Assembly (NCBI RefSeq): GCF_000272475.1 | Contig: NZ_AKFJ01000010.1 | Location: 104,425 to 168,424 of the forward strand | Source: Novosphingobium sp. Rr 2-17 | Lineage (GTDB): Bacteria; Pseudomonadota; Alphaproteobacteria; Sphingomonadales; Sphingomonadaceae | Direction: 5' to 3' | DNA: 64,000 nucleotides | Shown: positions 33,776 to 42,651 of the stretch, in pieces | Position numbering within the stretch: the stretch's first letter is position 1 | How the letters are laid out: every line of letters begins with the position of its first letter | Translations under genes and position numbers: made by a program | The notes under the pieces: model-generated | Databases searched by the model: none | Told to the model about the DNA's origin: nothing | What the model saw: the letters and a program-made list of their open reading frames with translations, nothing else

Positions 33776-36631
33776 ATGAGCGAGACCGACAACAAACCGA
33801 CCCTGGGCCGCAAGCCGCTTGGGCTTAAGCGCTCAGTGGAAGCGGGTGAGGTCAAGCAGACCTTCAGCCACGGCCGCACCAATAAGGTGGTGGTCGAGGT
33901 GAAGCGCCGTAAACTGATCGGCAAGCCCGGTACCGAAACCGTCGAGGCCCCCGCCGCCGCTCCGGCTGCTGCAGCGCCCGCACCTGCGCCTGCGACGCAG
34001 GCGGCTCCGCCGCCGCCGCCGGCCCCGGTGAAGCGCGCCGTGCCTTCGAACGAGACGCCGCAAGAGCGTGTCGCCCGAATGCAGCGCGAGGCCGAGGAAG
34101 GCCGCCAGACCATGCTCGAAGAGGCGACTCGCCGCGAGCAGGAAGAACGCCAGCGCGCGCTGGAAGAAGAAAAGCGCCGCGCCGCCGAAAACGCTCGCAA
34201 GGCCCAGGAAGAAGCCGCGGCATCTGCTCCTGGAACCCAGGACGTGGCCGAACCGGCGCCTGCTGCCGCTGCGGCTCCCGCTGCCGAAGCACCGGCTTCC
34301 GCGCCTGTTGCTGACGTTGTAGCACCTGCCGAAGCCGTAAAGGTCGAGCCGGCGCAAACCGAAGTTGAGCCGGCACAAGCCGAAGCTGCCACGGCGCAAG
34401 CCGAAGTCGGGCCGGCCCAAGCCGAAGCTGCCAAGGCGGAAGCCGCCCCGGTCGCGCCTGCGCCCGAGCCGGAACCCGTCGTGGTCGCTCCCGCGCCGCG
34501 CCGCTTCACGCCGGTCCAGCGTCCCGAAGTGCGCAAGCCCGAACCGGCTCCCGCGCCTGCCGCCGCTGCGCCTGCCGCCCCGGCTTCGACCGCTGCGGCC
34601 ACGACCGGCTCCAGCGTTCCCAGCGGTGTCGCTCGCAAGCCCGACGCGCCCAAGAAGGGCACTGTCGCCGCGCCTGCGCGCCCCGGCCCCTCGGGTGAGC
34701 GGGATCGCAAGGGTGCGGGTGGCGATCGCCGTCAGTCCGGCAAGCTGACCGTCAGCCGCGCGCTCAACGACGACGAGGGCGCGCGCGCCCGTTCGCTCGC
34801 CGCTTTGAAGCGGGCGCGTGAGAAGGAGCGCCGCGCGCACTTCTCTGGCCAGTCGCAACAGCGTGAAAAGCAAGTGCGCGACGTGGTCGTGCCCGAGGCG
34901 ATCACGGTTCAGGAACTCGCCAACCGAATGGCCGAGAAGGGCGCCGACCTCGTGAAGGCTCTGTTCAAGATGGGCATGATGGTCACCGTCAACCAGACGA
35001 TCGACCAGGATACCGCCGAACTGCTGGTCACCGAATTCGGCCACAACATTCAGCGCGTGTCTGAGAGCGATGTCGATATCGACAGCTCGATCGACGTCGA
35101 TGCTGACGAGACGATGAAGACGCGACCGCCGGTGGTGGCGATCATGGGTCACGTCGATCACGGTAAGACCAGCTTGCTTGATGCCCTGCGCGGCACGGAT
35201 GTAGTTCGGGGCGAGGCCGGTGGCATCACCCAGCACATGGGCGCCTACCAGATCACGACCAAGAGCGGCCAGATCATCACCGTGCTCGACACGCCGGGCC
35301 ACGCTGCCTTCACGCAGATGCGTATGCGCGGTGCCAACGTGACGGACATCGTGGTGCTGGTGGTTGCGGCGGATGACGGCATCATGCCGCAGACGATCGA
35401 AGCCATCAATCATACCCGCGCCGCAGGCGTGCCGATGATCGTGGCGATCAACAAGATCGACAAGCACGAGGCCAATCCGCAGAAAGTGCGCGAACGTTTG
35501 CTCGAACACGAAGTCGTGGTCGAGGACATGTCGGGTGACGTCCAGGACGTGGAAGTCTCGGCCAAGACCGGCGCTGGTCTCGACGAGCTGATCGAGAAGA
35601 TCCTGCTCCAGGCCGAACTGATGGAGCTGAAGGCTAACCCCGACCGCGAGGCCGAGGCCACCGTGATCGAGGCCAAGCTCGACAAGGGCAAGGGTCCGCT
35701 GGCGACAGTGCTGGTCAATCGCGGCACTCTGAAGGTCGGCGACATTCTCGTCGTCGGCACCGAGAGCGGTCGTGTTCGCGCCATGCTCGACGACAAGGGC
35801 CGCCAGGTGAAGGTGGCACCGCCGTCCACCCCGGTCGAAGTGTTGGGCCTCAGCGGCGTGCCGATGGCCGGCGACAAGCTGAGCGTGGTCGAGAGCGAGC
35901 AGCGTGCCCGCGAAGTCTCGGTCTATCGCCAGGAACAGGCAACCGCCAAGCGCACGACGACGGCGCCTGCCAACATCGATACGATGTTCTCCGCGCTTGC
36001 CGCCAAGGCCAGCGTCATCGAATATCCGGTGGTCATCAAGGCAGACGTGCAAGGCTCGGTCGAGGCGATCAACGCCGCGCTCAACGCCTTGTCGAACGAC
36101 GAGATCAAGGTGCGTATCCTCAGCTCCGGCGTGGGTGCCATCACCGAATCCGACGCCACCCTGGCAGCGGCTTCGGGCGCTCCGATCGTTGGCTTCAACG
36201 TCCGCCCGAACGCCAAGGCGCGCGAGCAGATCGCGCGGTCGAAGACGCCGATGATGTACTACGACGTCATCTACGAACTGACCGCGGAAGTCGCCAAGCA
36301 GATGGCAGGCATCTGGGGGCCGGAGCGGATCGAAACCGTCGTCGGCCGCGCCGAGGTCAAGCAGGTGTTCCCTGCGGGCAAGAAGGACAAGGCGGCTGGT
36401 CTGCTGGTTCTGGAAGGCTACATCCGCAAGGGCATCAACGCGCGTCTCACCCGCAACGACGTCATCGTCAGCCGTACGACCATCCAGTCGCTGCGCCGCT
36501 TCAAGGACGACGTGGACGAACTGCGCGCTGGCCTGGAATGCGGTGTCGTCCTTGCGGACACCAACGACATCAAGCCGGGCGACCACCTGGAAGTGTTCGA
36601 GGTTTCCGAGCGCGAACGCACCATCGGCTGA
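33776..36631 (+). CDS. infB: Translation initiation factor IF-2
   Basis: 951 residues. The long Ala/Pro/Glu-rich N-terminal region (to about 340) includes tandem PAQAEA-like repeats. The conserved IF2-N domain [29 protein letters not shown] follows. The GTPase domain has G1 [10 protein letters not shown]3 DTPGHAAF and G4 NKID; domains II-IV complete the protein. IF-2 brings initiator tRNA to the 30S subunit. A hairpin with four T residues follows about 25 bases after the stop and probably ends the rimP-infB transcript. Confidence 0.97.
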   Translation: MSETDNKPTLGRKPLGLKRSVEAGEVKQTFSHGRTNKVVVEVKRRKLIGKPGTETVEAPAAAPAAAAPAPAPATQAAPPPPPAPVKRAVPSNETPQERVARMQREAEEGRQTMLEEATRREQEERQRALEEEKRRAAENARKAQEEAAASAPGTQDVAEPAPAAAAAPAAEAPASAPVADVVAPAEAVKVEPAQTEVEPAQAEAATAQAEVGPAQAEAAKAEAAPVAPAPEPEPVVVAPAPRRFTPVQRPEVRKPEPAPAPAAAAPAAPASTAAATTGSSVPSGVARKPDAPKKGTVAAPARPGPSGERDRKGAGGDRRQSGKLTVSRALNDDEGARARSLAALKRAREKERRAHFSGQSQQREKQVRDVVVPEAITVQELANRMAEKGADLVKALFKMGMMVTVNQTIDQDTAELLVTEFGHNIQRVSESDVDIDSSIDVDADETMKTRPPVVAIMGHVDHGKTSLLDALRGTDVVRGEAGGITQHMGAYQITTKSGQIITVLDTPGHAAFTQMRMRGANVTDIVVLVVAADDGIMPQTIEAINHTRAAGVPMIVAINKIDKHEANPQKVRERLLEHEVVVEDMSGDVQDVEVSAKTGAGLDELIEKILLQAELMELKANPDREAEATVIEAKLDKGKGPLATVLVNRGTLKVGDILVVGTESGRVRAMLDDKGRQVKVAPPSTPVEVLGLSGVPMAGDKLSVVESEQRAREVSVYRQEQATAKRTTTAPANIDTMFSALAAKASVIEYPVVIKADVQGSVEAINAALNALSNDEIKVRILSSGVGAITESDATLAAASGAPIVGFNVRPNAKAREQIARSKTPMMYYDVIYELTAEVAKQMAGIWGPERIETVVGRAEVKQVFPAGKKDKAAGLLVLEGYIRKGINARLTRNDVIVSRTTIQSLRRFKDDVDELRAGLECGVVLADTNDIKPGDHLEVFEVSERERTIG

Positions 36632-36656
36632 GTCTAACGCTCAAACGCACAATGAC

Positions 36657-36697
36657 GGCCGTCGTCGGGACTACCCGGCGGCGGCCTTCGCCGTTTT
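36657..36697 (+). terminator. Terminator-like hairpin after infB
   Basis: GGCCGTCGTCGGG (36657-36669) pairs with CCCGGCGGCGGCC (36674-36686), allowing G-U pairs, around ACTA; TTTT occurs at 36694-36697. It separates infB from the rest of the usual operon. Confidence 0.6.
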
Positions 36698-36796
36698 GGG
36701 TCATCACCAAATGAACGGGATTTAACCACAGCCCGGACCGGAGACGCGTCTATGCCTTTTTCGCCGCAACCTGCGGCAGAAGGGTGGTGATGCTAT

Positions 36797-36898
36797 GTGA
36801 AAATTGAAACTACGGTAATTCTGGTTGTCGGCGTGGTGACGTGTCTCGTCGCCGTGCTACAGCTTGTGGTGAAGCTTATAGAGCTAAGCCGCAAGTAG
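36797..36898 (+). CDS. Possible 33-residue membrane peptide
   Basis: A GTG-started ORF encoding VKIETTVILVVGVVTCLVAV and then LQLVVKLIELSRK: an acidic N-terminus, one hydrophobic helix of about 20 residues and a basic tail, the plan of small membrane peptides including some type I toxins. AGGG lies upstream at 36781-36784, but the spacing of 12 is long. Two structured hairpins follow within eight bases of the stop, and a degraded copy of the ORF start appears at 36981. No family is recognised, and coding is not proven. Confidence 0.4.
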   Translation: MKIETTVILVVGVVTCLVAVLQLVVKLIELSRK

Positions 36899-36905
36899 CC
36901 AGTTA

Positions 36906-36972
36906 GGGGGCTGGCGCTGGAACGTCAGTCCCCGATAAGCGATGAGCCCGAGTGCTGGAACACCCGGGCTCA
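36906..36972 (+). ncRNA. Candidate structured RNA: two hairpins with the same apical loop
   Basis: Hairpin 1 pairs 36906-36915 with 36924-36933 (10 bp including two G-U pairs) and shows GCTGGAAC in its loop. Hairpin 2 pairs 36943-36950 with 36965-36972 (8 bp), continues with GTG/CAC after an A-C mismatch, and carries the identical GCTGGAAC at its apex (36954-36961). The stems differ while the loop sequence is kept, which suggests a loop-binding partner. A spacer of nine bases separates them. No known RNA family is recognised. Confidence 0.45.
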
Positions 36973-36980
36973 GGCAGTGA

Positions 36981-37000
36981 TGTGAACATCGAACTACGGT
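36981..37000 (+). repeat. Degraded copy of the start of the 36797 ORF
   Basis: The 20 bases here match 36796-36816 at 18 of 21 aligned columns: two substitutions and one deletion. The deletion shifts the frame, and the hydrophobic part is absent. It lies downstream of the twin hairpins, just ahead of the DUF1697 gene. Confidence 0.5.
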
Positions 37001-37036
37001 GGACACGGTATAGCCCTGGTTGGGGGGATATTCAAG

Positions 37037-37579
37037 ATGACGCGCTACGCCGCTTTTCTGGGTTCGATCAATGTCGGCGGCAATCGCCTGAAGATGGACG
37101 CGCTGGTAGCCGTGCTGACCGAGGCCGGTTTCGTCAATGTCGCGACGGTTGTCGCCAGCGGGAACGTGTTGTTCGACCATGGCGAGGCGGCGGACGCCGC
37201 TCTGGAGGCTGAGATCGCGCGGATCGTCAAAGATGCCTTCGGGATCGATACCTTCGCCGCCGTTCGCACGGGCGAGGAAATCCGCTCCGCGATCGAGGAC
37301 AACCCCTTCGTGGGCGGCAGCGAGGAGAAGTTCGTCCACACCCTGTTTCTCGAGGGAGAGCCGACGCAAGCGCAGTTCGACGCGCTGGTGGCCGATCATC
37401 GGGGGCGCGGAGCGGAGAAATTGGCGCTGGGACCGCGCTGCCTTTACATCGATTTCGCAGACGGCGTGGCGGACAGCAAACTGACCAACGCCTTCATGGA
37501 AAAGCGCCTGGGCCGGCGCGGCACCGCGCGCAACGTGCGATCGCTGGCACGGATATTGACGAAGATGGCCCGGACATAG
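37037..37579 (+). CDS. DUF1697 family protein
   Basis: 180 residues starting MTRYAAFLGSINVGGNRLKMDAL, with the family pattern ASGNVLF, PFVGGSEEKFVHTLFL, LYIDFADGVADSKLTNAFMEKRLGRRGTARNVRSLARI. The molecular function of DUF1697 is not established. It is one of the genes that separate infB from rbfA. The ATG is preceded by a GGGGGG-rich segment rather than a standard ribosome-binding site. Confidence 0.88.
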   Translation: MTRYAAFLGSINVGGNRLKMDALVAVLTEAGFVNVATVVASGNVLFDHGEAADAALEAEIARIVKDAFGIDTFAAVRTGEEIRSAIEDNPFVGGSEEKFVHTLFLEGEPTQAQFDALVADHRGRGAEKLALGPRCLYIDFADGVADSKLTNAFMEKRLGRRGTARNVRSLARILTKMART

Positions 37580-37587
37580 CGCGAAAT

Positions 37588-37625
37588 AAAAGGGGCGGCC
37601 GCTGAGCCATGAGTGCGGCCGCCCC
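37588..37625 (-). terminator. Terminator between the DUF1697 and RcnB-family genes
   Basis: GGGGCGGCCGC (37592-37602) pairs perfectly with GCGGCCGCCCC (37615-37625), an 11-bp stem. On the minus strand it is followed by TTTTATTT, so it best serves the RcnB-family gene, though it may act both ways. Confidence 0.75.
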
Positions 37626-37654
37626 CGTCGCCTGATCAGATCAGGCCAGGGACG

Positions 37655-38077
37655 TTAACGAAACATCCCGGACGAGACCGCGGCGACAACCCCGGCAGCA
37701 CTAATCAGCAATACGTCATTGCCCGAACGGACATAGCGATAGCCACGCGGCGGAGCCTTGAGGTTCTTGTAGCGGCGATAATCGACCGACTGGTAGTTGC
37801 GAGCACGGCCGCTGTCGAAGCGCTCGCCCTTGCGGAACGACTTGTAGCCGCCGGCGGGGCCTTGGTCGCGACCGCCACGGGCCTGATTCGACCCACGGCC
37901 TTCGCCTCCCTGATTTGGTCCCTGGGCTTGGCCCTTGCGATCCTGGTCGCGGCCCTTAGCGGGGCCGCCGCGATCGTCGCGATCATCCCGGCTCTGCTGA
38001 GCAGGTTGTGCCATCGTTGGCGTTGCCAGCGGCGCGACAAGCGCGGCCGACAGTAGGATTGCAGCAAATTTCTTCAT
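37655..38077 (-). CDS. RcnB-family periplasmic protein
   Basis: 140 residues: a signal peptide ending TPTMAQ, a Gly/Arg/Asp/Gln-rich low-complexity middle, and the C-terminal RcnB motif YKNLKAPPRGYRYVRSGNDVLLI ending in a hydrophobic segment. RcnB of E. coli affects nickel/cobalt homeostasis; members in sphingomonads are numerous and mostly uncharacterised. AGGAG lies five bases before the ATG. It points against rbfA and the other genes of the translation cluster. Confidence 0.82.
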   Translation of the reverse strand: MKKFAAILLSAALVAPLATPTMAQPAQQSRDDRDDRGGPAKGRDQDRKGQAQGPNQGGEGRGSNQARGGRDQGPAGGYKSFRKGERFDSGRARNYQSVDYRRYKNLKAPPRGYRYVRSGNDVLLISAAGVVAAVSSGMFR

Positions 38078-38210
38078 AAAAACTCCTAGAATGGCTCGTC
38101 GAATGGCTCGTTTTCGAGTTCTCGTCGCAATCCTGTAACGTCGCGTTGCAGCGAAGGTGCCTCAAAGAATTGTTGCAAATTGCATCGGTCTGCCCTCATG
38201 GACAGCGACA

Positions 38211-38621
38211 ATGGCACGTCAGCAAACCACTCCCGAACAGCACTCGGTCCGACTTCTCAAGGTCGGCGAGCAAGTGCGTCACGTCATTTCCGAAATTCTG
38301 ACCCGCCAGGTCGTCCACGACGATACACTAAGTCAGCACACCGTTTCGGTTACCGAAGTGCGGATGACTCCGGACTTGCGGCAGGCCAGCGTTTTCGTGA
38401 AACCCCTGCTGGGCGAAGACGAGGAAGCGGTGCTCAAGGCACTGCGCACCCACACCGCGTTCTTCCAGCGGGAAGTGGCGCAGCGGTTGAAGCTCAAGTT
38501 CGCGGCCAAGATCCAGTTCCGCGCGGACGAAAGTTTCGACGAGGCCGGCCGCATTGATGCCCTGCTGAACGATCCGCGCGTGAAGCGGGATCTGGGCAAT
38601 ACCGAAACCGAAGAGGAATAG
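38211..38621 (+). CDS. rbfA: Ribosome-binding factor A
   Basis: 136 residues with the RbfA pattern [46 protein letters not shown] and [27 protein letters not shown]. It helps mature the 5' end of 16S rRNA in cold-sensitive 30S assembly. The start at 38211 gives the usual N-terminus, though the ribosome-binding site is weak; the frame is open back to 38157. It normally sits between infB and truB, but here it is about 1.6 kb from infB and 4.5 kb from truB. Confidence 0.93.
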   Translation: MARQQTTPEQHSVRLLKVGEQVRHVISEILTRQVVHDDTLSQHTVSVTEVRMTPDLRQASVFVKPLLGEDEEAVLKALRTHTAFFQREVAQRLKLKFAAKIQFRADESFDEAGRIDALLNDPRVKRDLGNTETEEE

Positions 38622-38688
38622 CGGTTCCGACGGCCCCGAGGCAAAATGCGTTCGGGCCAAATACACGCGCGCCGTTCAGGCTGGCCGC

Positions 38689-40326
38689 TCAGACCGCTTC
38701 GAACGACAGCGTTGCCGCGCCCCAGTTGGCCGCGAGCGCGTCAGCGGCAGCGATGCGGAAGCGAAACACTTTCGCCTCGTCCCAGCGCCATTCCATCAAG
38801 TCGTCCGCACCTAGTTGCAGGAGCAGGATCGTGCCATCCGTGTCGCCGCTAGCGTAGTAGTCGCGGGCGGGGCCGAACAAGCGGTGCTGCACGTGCGTGG
38901 CGAGACGGTGCTGGCGGTTCACGCGGCTAAGCGCGTCTTCAGGCATTTGCGCGAAGGCATCGGGTGGTCCGGACACCATGGCGCGCAGCGATACGGTGGC
39001 TAGGGCGCTTAGCGAATCCGGGACATGGTCTTGCGTCACGTCGCGGTAATTGGCCGTCACTTCGGCCAGGATATCGGCCACCAACGCGCGCTCGTCGGTG
39101 GTGAGCGGCTGCCATGTGGGCCGGTCAGCAACGAAACCATCCAGCGCGCGCATCATCTGGGTCAGCGCTTCGCGTTGGCGTTCCAAGCTGGTGATCTGGG
39201 CTTCGGCGTCGAGTACGTCGGTCTCGATCGCGTCGATATCGTCGTTGCCGGCGTCCAGATCGCTGGCGACGATCGAGGCGAGGCCCTGGCGATCGTCCCG
39301 AGTCGCGCGTCGCCGCGCCAATTGTCCGTCCGATGCCTCGAGCGCCACTTCGATCCGGTCCGCTAAGTGCGCGACCGAGTGCCACCAGATCGCCGTCGTC
39401 CCGTCCGCACCATTCTCGGCGCGGAAGGGATGTTGGCGGACTGTGGCGAGGGCTGGCATGCGTGCTGCCAAGGCGCGCAGGATCGCGGCCTCGCGCTCGG
39501 TGCCGCTGCGCGCAGCCAGATCGCCTGGGACCGCTAGCGCCACAGGTTCTACCGGCCAGAACGGGAAGAAGTGCCGAGCGCGGCGGGTGATGCGAGCGGG
39601 GAAGGGCGCGCCATCTTCTTCGAACGCAGGTGGCAGGTCGATCGGCGGTTCGGAGAAGTCCACCGCATCGGGCGGCGCGGCGACGACGGCGCCGGTCCCA
39701 AGGAAGAACGCCAGAGAGCCCGTGGCCGGCAGCGGCGCGTGTGGGCTGGCGGCGGCAATGTCTGCCAAGTCGATCTGCGCGGCGAACACCAGCGGCGTGC
39801 CGTGCGGATCGCGCGGCCAGGGTGTCGGACCCAGTCGGGGCAGGCCGCCCAGCCAACTGGCGTCGTCGAACCAGTCGCGCCCACGCTCGCGCGGCTTGCG
39901 CAACAGCACGACCGGAGAGGGCACGCGAGAAGGTGAGGCGGGGGCAGGCGCGTCTGCGAATTGGTTGCGCAGGCCCCCAATGCGATCCTGGGGGCTGAGC
40001 GGTTCGGGACGCCATACTGGGCCGGGCTCGGTCTCATCATCCTCGTGGATGGCGAAAGATGATCCGCCCCAGCGGGATTCACGCGTGCCGTCTCCCACGA
40101 CGATCGCGGCCAGCAGTGCTAGGGCCACGCCTGCGCCCAGCAGCGCCAGGACGGCAGTGTCACGCCCGGTGATGGTGATGATCCCGGCGGCGCTATTGTC
40201 CAGCCCGGACAGTGCTTGCCGCAGGAGCCCGGGGCTGACGACTGGAGCGATCGGCGTCAGCGCGACGTAAGCCGCCAGGGCCGCTGTCAGCGCGAAGACC
40301 AGGACCATGACGACAAGTCTTCTCAT
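38689..40326 (-). CDS. DUF1963 (YwqG-like) protein with two N-terminal membrane helices
   Basis: 545 residues. Two hydrophobic helices (about 5-25 and 59-76) anchor it. The rest resembles YwqG/DUF1963: WLGGLPRLGPTPWPRDPHGTPLVFAAQIDLADIAA, GSLAFFLGTG and, at the C-terminus, HRLFGPARDYYASGDTDGTILLLQLGADDLMEWRWDEAKVFRFRIAAADALAANW. DUF1963 domains have no established activity. A coiled-coil-like segment (DAEAQITSLERQREALTQMM) lies in the middle. It is transcribed against rbfA and away from tdk. Confidence 0.78.
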   Translation of the reverse strand: MRRLVVMVLVFALTAALAAYVALTPIAPVVSPGLLRQALSGLDNSAAGIITITGRDTAVLALLGAGVALALLAAIVVGDGTRESRWGGSSFAIHEDDETEPGPVWRPEPLSPQDRIGGLRNQFADAPAPASPSRVPSPVVLLRKPRERGRDWFDDASWLGGLPRLGPTPWPRDPHGTPLVFAAQIDLADIAAASPHAPLPATGSLAFFLGTGAVVAAPPDAVDFSEPPIDLPPAFEEDGAPFPARITRRARHFFPFWPVEPVALAVPGDLAARSGTEREAAILRALAARMPALATVRQHPFRAENGADGTTAIWWHSVAHLADRIEVALEASDGQLARRRATRDDRQGLASIVASDLDAGNDDIDAIETDVLDAEAQITSLERQREALTQMMRALDGFVADRPTWQPLTTDERALVADILAEVTANYRDVTQDHVPDSLSALATVSLRAMVSGPPDAFAQMPEDALSRVNRQHRLATHVQHRLFGPARDYYASGDTDGTILLLQLGADDLMEWRWDEAKVFRFRIAAADALAANWGAATLSFEAV

Positions 40327-40446
40327 GCCCTACTCCCTGGCGCGTGGCATCTTTGCCGGCACGAACGCCTGCACTATCCATCGAACCGGGGAGAAGCCCC
40401 GGCAAGATCGTGCGCAGGCGCATAAGCGATGTTATCCCCAGCAACT

Positions 40447-41049
40447 ATGGCCAAACTCTATTTCTACTATGCCAGTATGAACGCCGGGAAATCTGCGACG
40501 TTGCTGCAGGCGAACTTCAACTATCACGAGCGCGGCATGCGTACGATGTTGTGGACCGCCGCGCTGGACGACCGCAGCATCGCTGCCGAGGATGACTTGC
40601 AGGACAGCCACGCGATCGAAAGCCGCATCGGGCTGCACGCCGCGGCGCATCGCTTTCTCCCGGAAACCAACTTGTTCGAGCAAGTCAGCGCGCGCCATGC
40701 GGTGCAGCCGCTGTCGTGCGTAATGGTGGACGAGGCGCAGTTTCTGACGCCTGCGCAAGTGTGGCAATGCGCCGATCTGGCCGACAAGGCCGGCCTGCCG
40801 GTGATCTGCTATGGCCTGCGCACCGATTTTCGCGGCGATCTGTTTCCCGGCGCGGCGGTCTTGCTGGGGATCGCGGACAACTTGGTCGAACTCAAGGCCG
40901 TGTGCCACTGCGGGCGCAAGGCCTCGATGAATTTGCGCGTCGATGAGCGCGGCAGCGCCGTGAGCGAGGGCGATCAGACCGAGATCGGCGGCAACGAACG
41001 CTACGTCGCGCTGTGTCGCCGCCATTTCAGCGAAGCGCTGGGGCGATGA
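40447..41049 (+). CDS. tdk: Thymidine kinase
   Basis: 200 residues of the type II thymidine kinase family, phosphorylating thymidine to dTMP in nucleoside salvage. The P-loop is ASMNAGKSATLL, the catalytic segment VMVDEAQFLTPAQV, and the thymidine-binding part GLRTDFRGDLFPGA; zinc ligands are suggested by CHCGRK and CRRH. The ATG at 40447 is chosen because MAKLYFYYASMNAGKS is the normal N-terminus; a frame from 40429 would add six residues. Confidence 0.94.
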   Translation: MAKLYFYYASMNAGKSATLLQANFNYHERGMRTMLWTAALDDRSIAAEDDLQDSHAIESRIGLHAAAHRFLPETNLFEQVSARHAVQPLSCVMVDEAQFLTPAQVWQCADLADKAGLPVICYGLRTDFRGDLFPGAAVLLGIADNLVELKAVCHCGRKASMNLRVDERGSAVSEGDQTEIGGNERYVALCRRHFSEALGR

Positions 41050-41185
41050 CGCGGATCGGACACCGCTGAGCGTAAGCGCTGGGCGGTCCCTCGCAAACCG
41101 GAACGTAAAAGGTCGCAATATCAAGAAATTTCTGGGCAATGGCACCGCGATAGTCGGACGTATCCGTCATTGACCAAGGGCCGTA

Positions 41186-42106
41186 ATGCACGAAGCGATC
41201 GTTCACCTGGGATATCACAAGACTGCGACCACCTGGCTGCAAAGCCACGTGTTCCCCCACGCGACCAGCCACGATTTTCTGCCCCGCAAGACCGTGCAGG
41301 ACGCGTTTCTCGCTCCGGCGGGGATGCACTTCTGCGCGCAGAAGGCCAGCGAAGTGCTGGCGCTACGCGGTCGCAACCGCCCGGTGTTGCTGAGCGAGGA
41401 AAACTTGTCCGGCTATCTCCACAACGGCGGCTTGCACGGCTTCCTGGCGCCTGAAGTGGCGCGGCGGATCAAGGCAGTGCTGCCGCGGGCGCGGATCGTC
41501 CTGTTCATCCGCAACCAGTTCGACATCTGCCGCGCGTCTTATGCGCAATACGTCTCGGGCGGCGGCACTTGGGGGCAGGGCCGCTATTTCGAGACTGCCC
41601 GCTTCGTGCAAGGCGCGCTGAAACGTCCGTGGAAAGCGCCGGTCTTCCAGTTCGAGCATTTCGAATTCGACCGCCTGGTTGCGCATTACGACGCTTTGTT
41701 CGGGCGCGAGAACGTGCATGTTTACCCCTACGAGTGGCTGCGCGATCGCGCGGCGCTGCTCGCGCGGATGGAAGGCGACTTGGGCCTGGCGCTCGATGAA
41801 TTGCCGATGGAGCAGTCGCGCGCCAACGCCTCGCTGGGCGGTGCAGGGCTGGCGGCGATGCGCTGCGTCAACTTGTTCTCGCGCCAGTCGGTCGTGAACA
41901 AGGACCGGATCGTCGATCTGCCCGGCAGCCAGGTGCTGCGCCATGGCGCCAAGTGGCTGGTCGGTCGTATGCCGGGCATGAACCGCCGCCCGGCCCGGCT
42001 CACGCCCCGGCAACGCGATCGGGTGGCGAGCCATTACCCCGATAGCAACCGCCGCCTGATGACGCTGCGCGACTTGCCACTGGAGGAACTGGGTTATCCG
42101 CTTTGA
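41186..42106 (+). CDS. Sulfotransferase-family protein
   Basis: 306 residues. The N-terminus VHLGYHKTATTWLQSHVFP is the 5'-phosphosulfate-binding loop of PAPS-dependent sulfotransferases, and ARIVLFIRNQFDICRASYAQYV matches the 3'-phosphate-binding strand and helix. Such enzymes sulfate glycans, lipids or small molecules; the acceptor is unknown. No PAPS-synthesis or glycan genes are nearby. It is one of the genes lying between rbfA and truB. Confidence 0.82.
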   Translation: MHEAIVHLGYHKTATTWLQSHVFPHATSHDFLPRKTVQDAFLAPAGMHFCAQKASEVLALRGRNRPVLLSEENLSGYLHNGGLHGFLAPEVARRIKAVLPRARIVLFIRNQFDICRASYAQYVSGGGTWGQGRYFETARFVQGALKRPWKAPVFQFEHFEFDRLVAHYDALFGRENVHVYPYEWLRDRAALLARMEGDLGLALDELPMEQSRANASLGGAGLAAMRCVNLFSRQSVVNKDRIVDLPGSQVLRHGAKWLVGRMPGMNRRPARLTPRQRDRVASHYPDSNRRLMTLRDLPLEELGYPL

Positions 42107-42205
42107 CGGAAGCCGAACCGATGTAATAAATTGTCCCTCCGATTGCCGTGGCGGGTTGATGGCTCCAATCTTGCGGAGAGGTGTGATGGCCATGAGGAGA
42201 TCATC

Positions 42206-42574
42206 ATGAAAACCGCAAATTGGCTGCTTTGTGTGCCCCTGTTGATCGCCGCGCCCGGCATCGTGACCGCTGCTCCGGCAAGCCGCCCACCGCAAGCCTC
42301 GATAGCGTTCGCCAACCACGGCGGCGTCCAGTCCTGGCGTGCGGATGGCGATAGCGCGGTCTATCTGGAGGATCGGCAACGCCACTGGTATCGCGCGACC
42401 TTGATCGGTCGGGCGCTTGACCTGCCTTTTGCAGAGGCGATCGGCATCGATGCCGGGCCCAACGGCACCCTCGACCAGTTCGGCGCGATCGTGGTGAAGG
42501 GCCAGCGCTATGCTTTCAGCACTTTCGAACAAGTCGATGGGCCGCCGACAAAGGGTCACGCCAAGTCCAAGTGA
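42206..42574 (+). CDS. Small secreted protein, DUF6491-like
   Basis: 122 residues: a signal peptide ending IVTAAPA, then FANHGGVQSWRADGDSAVYLEDRQRHWYRATLIGRALDLPFAEAIGID and GTLDQFGAIVVKGQRYAFSTFEQVDGPP. The pattern of a short beta domain with a DRQRHWY-like strand resembles DUF6491 proteins, recalled from memory and not verified. GAGGAG lies five to six bases before the ATG at 42206; the longer frame from 42131 has no signal peptide at its start. Function is unknown. Confidence 0.65.
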   Translation: MKTANWLLCVPLLIAAPGIVTAAPASRPPQASIAFANHGGVQSWRADGDSAVYLEDRQRHWYRATLIGRALDLPFAEAIGIDAGPNGTLDQFGAIVVKGQRYAFSTFEQVDGPPTKGHAKSK

Positions 42575-42589
42575 GATCGTGATATTTTG

Positions 42590-42619
42590 ACCCGGACGTA
42601 TTGACAGTTTAGTCCGGGT
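42590..42619. promoter_or_regulatory. Inverted repeat upstream of the DUF2239 gene
   Basis: ACCCGGAC (42590-42597) and GTCCGGGT (42612-42619) form a perfect inverted repeat around a 14-base spacer that contains TTGACA. It lies 33 bases before the DUF2239 start and 16 bases after the previous stop. It could be an operator or a weak terminator; no T run follows. Confidence 0.45.
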
Positions 42620-42651
42620 AAATGTAGGGGCCGTCTCGAAAGTGAGGCTCC

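Noticed and set aside
33833..36586. A 917-codon minus-strand frame opposite infB
   Set aside because: Antisense shadow of infB with biased composition and no start context.
36797..36972. CRISPR-like or transposon-derived repeat array
   Set aside because: Only two hairpins are present with different stems; there is no spacer periodicity and no transposase.
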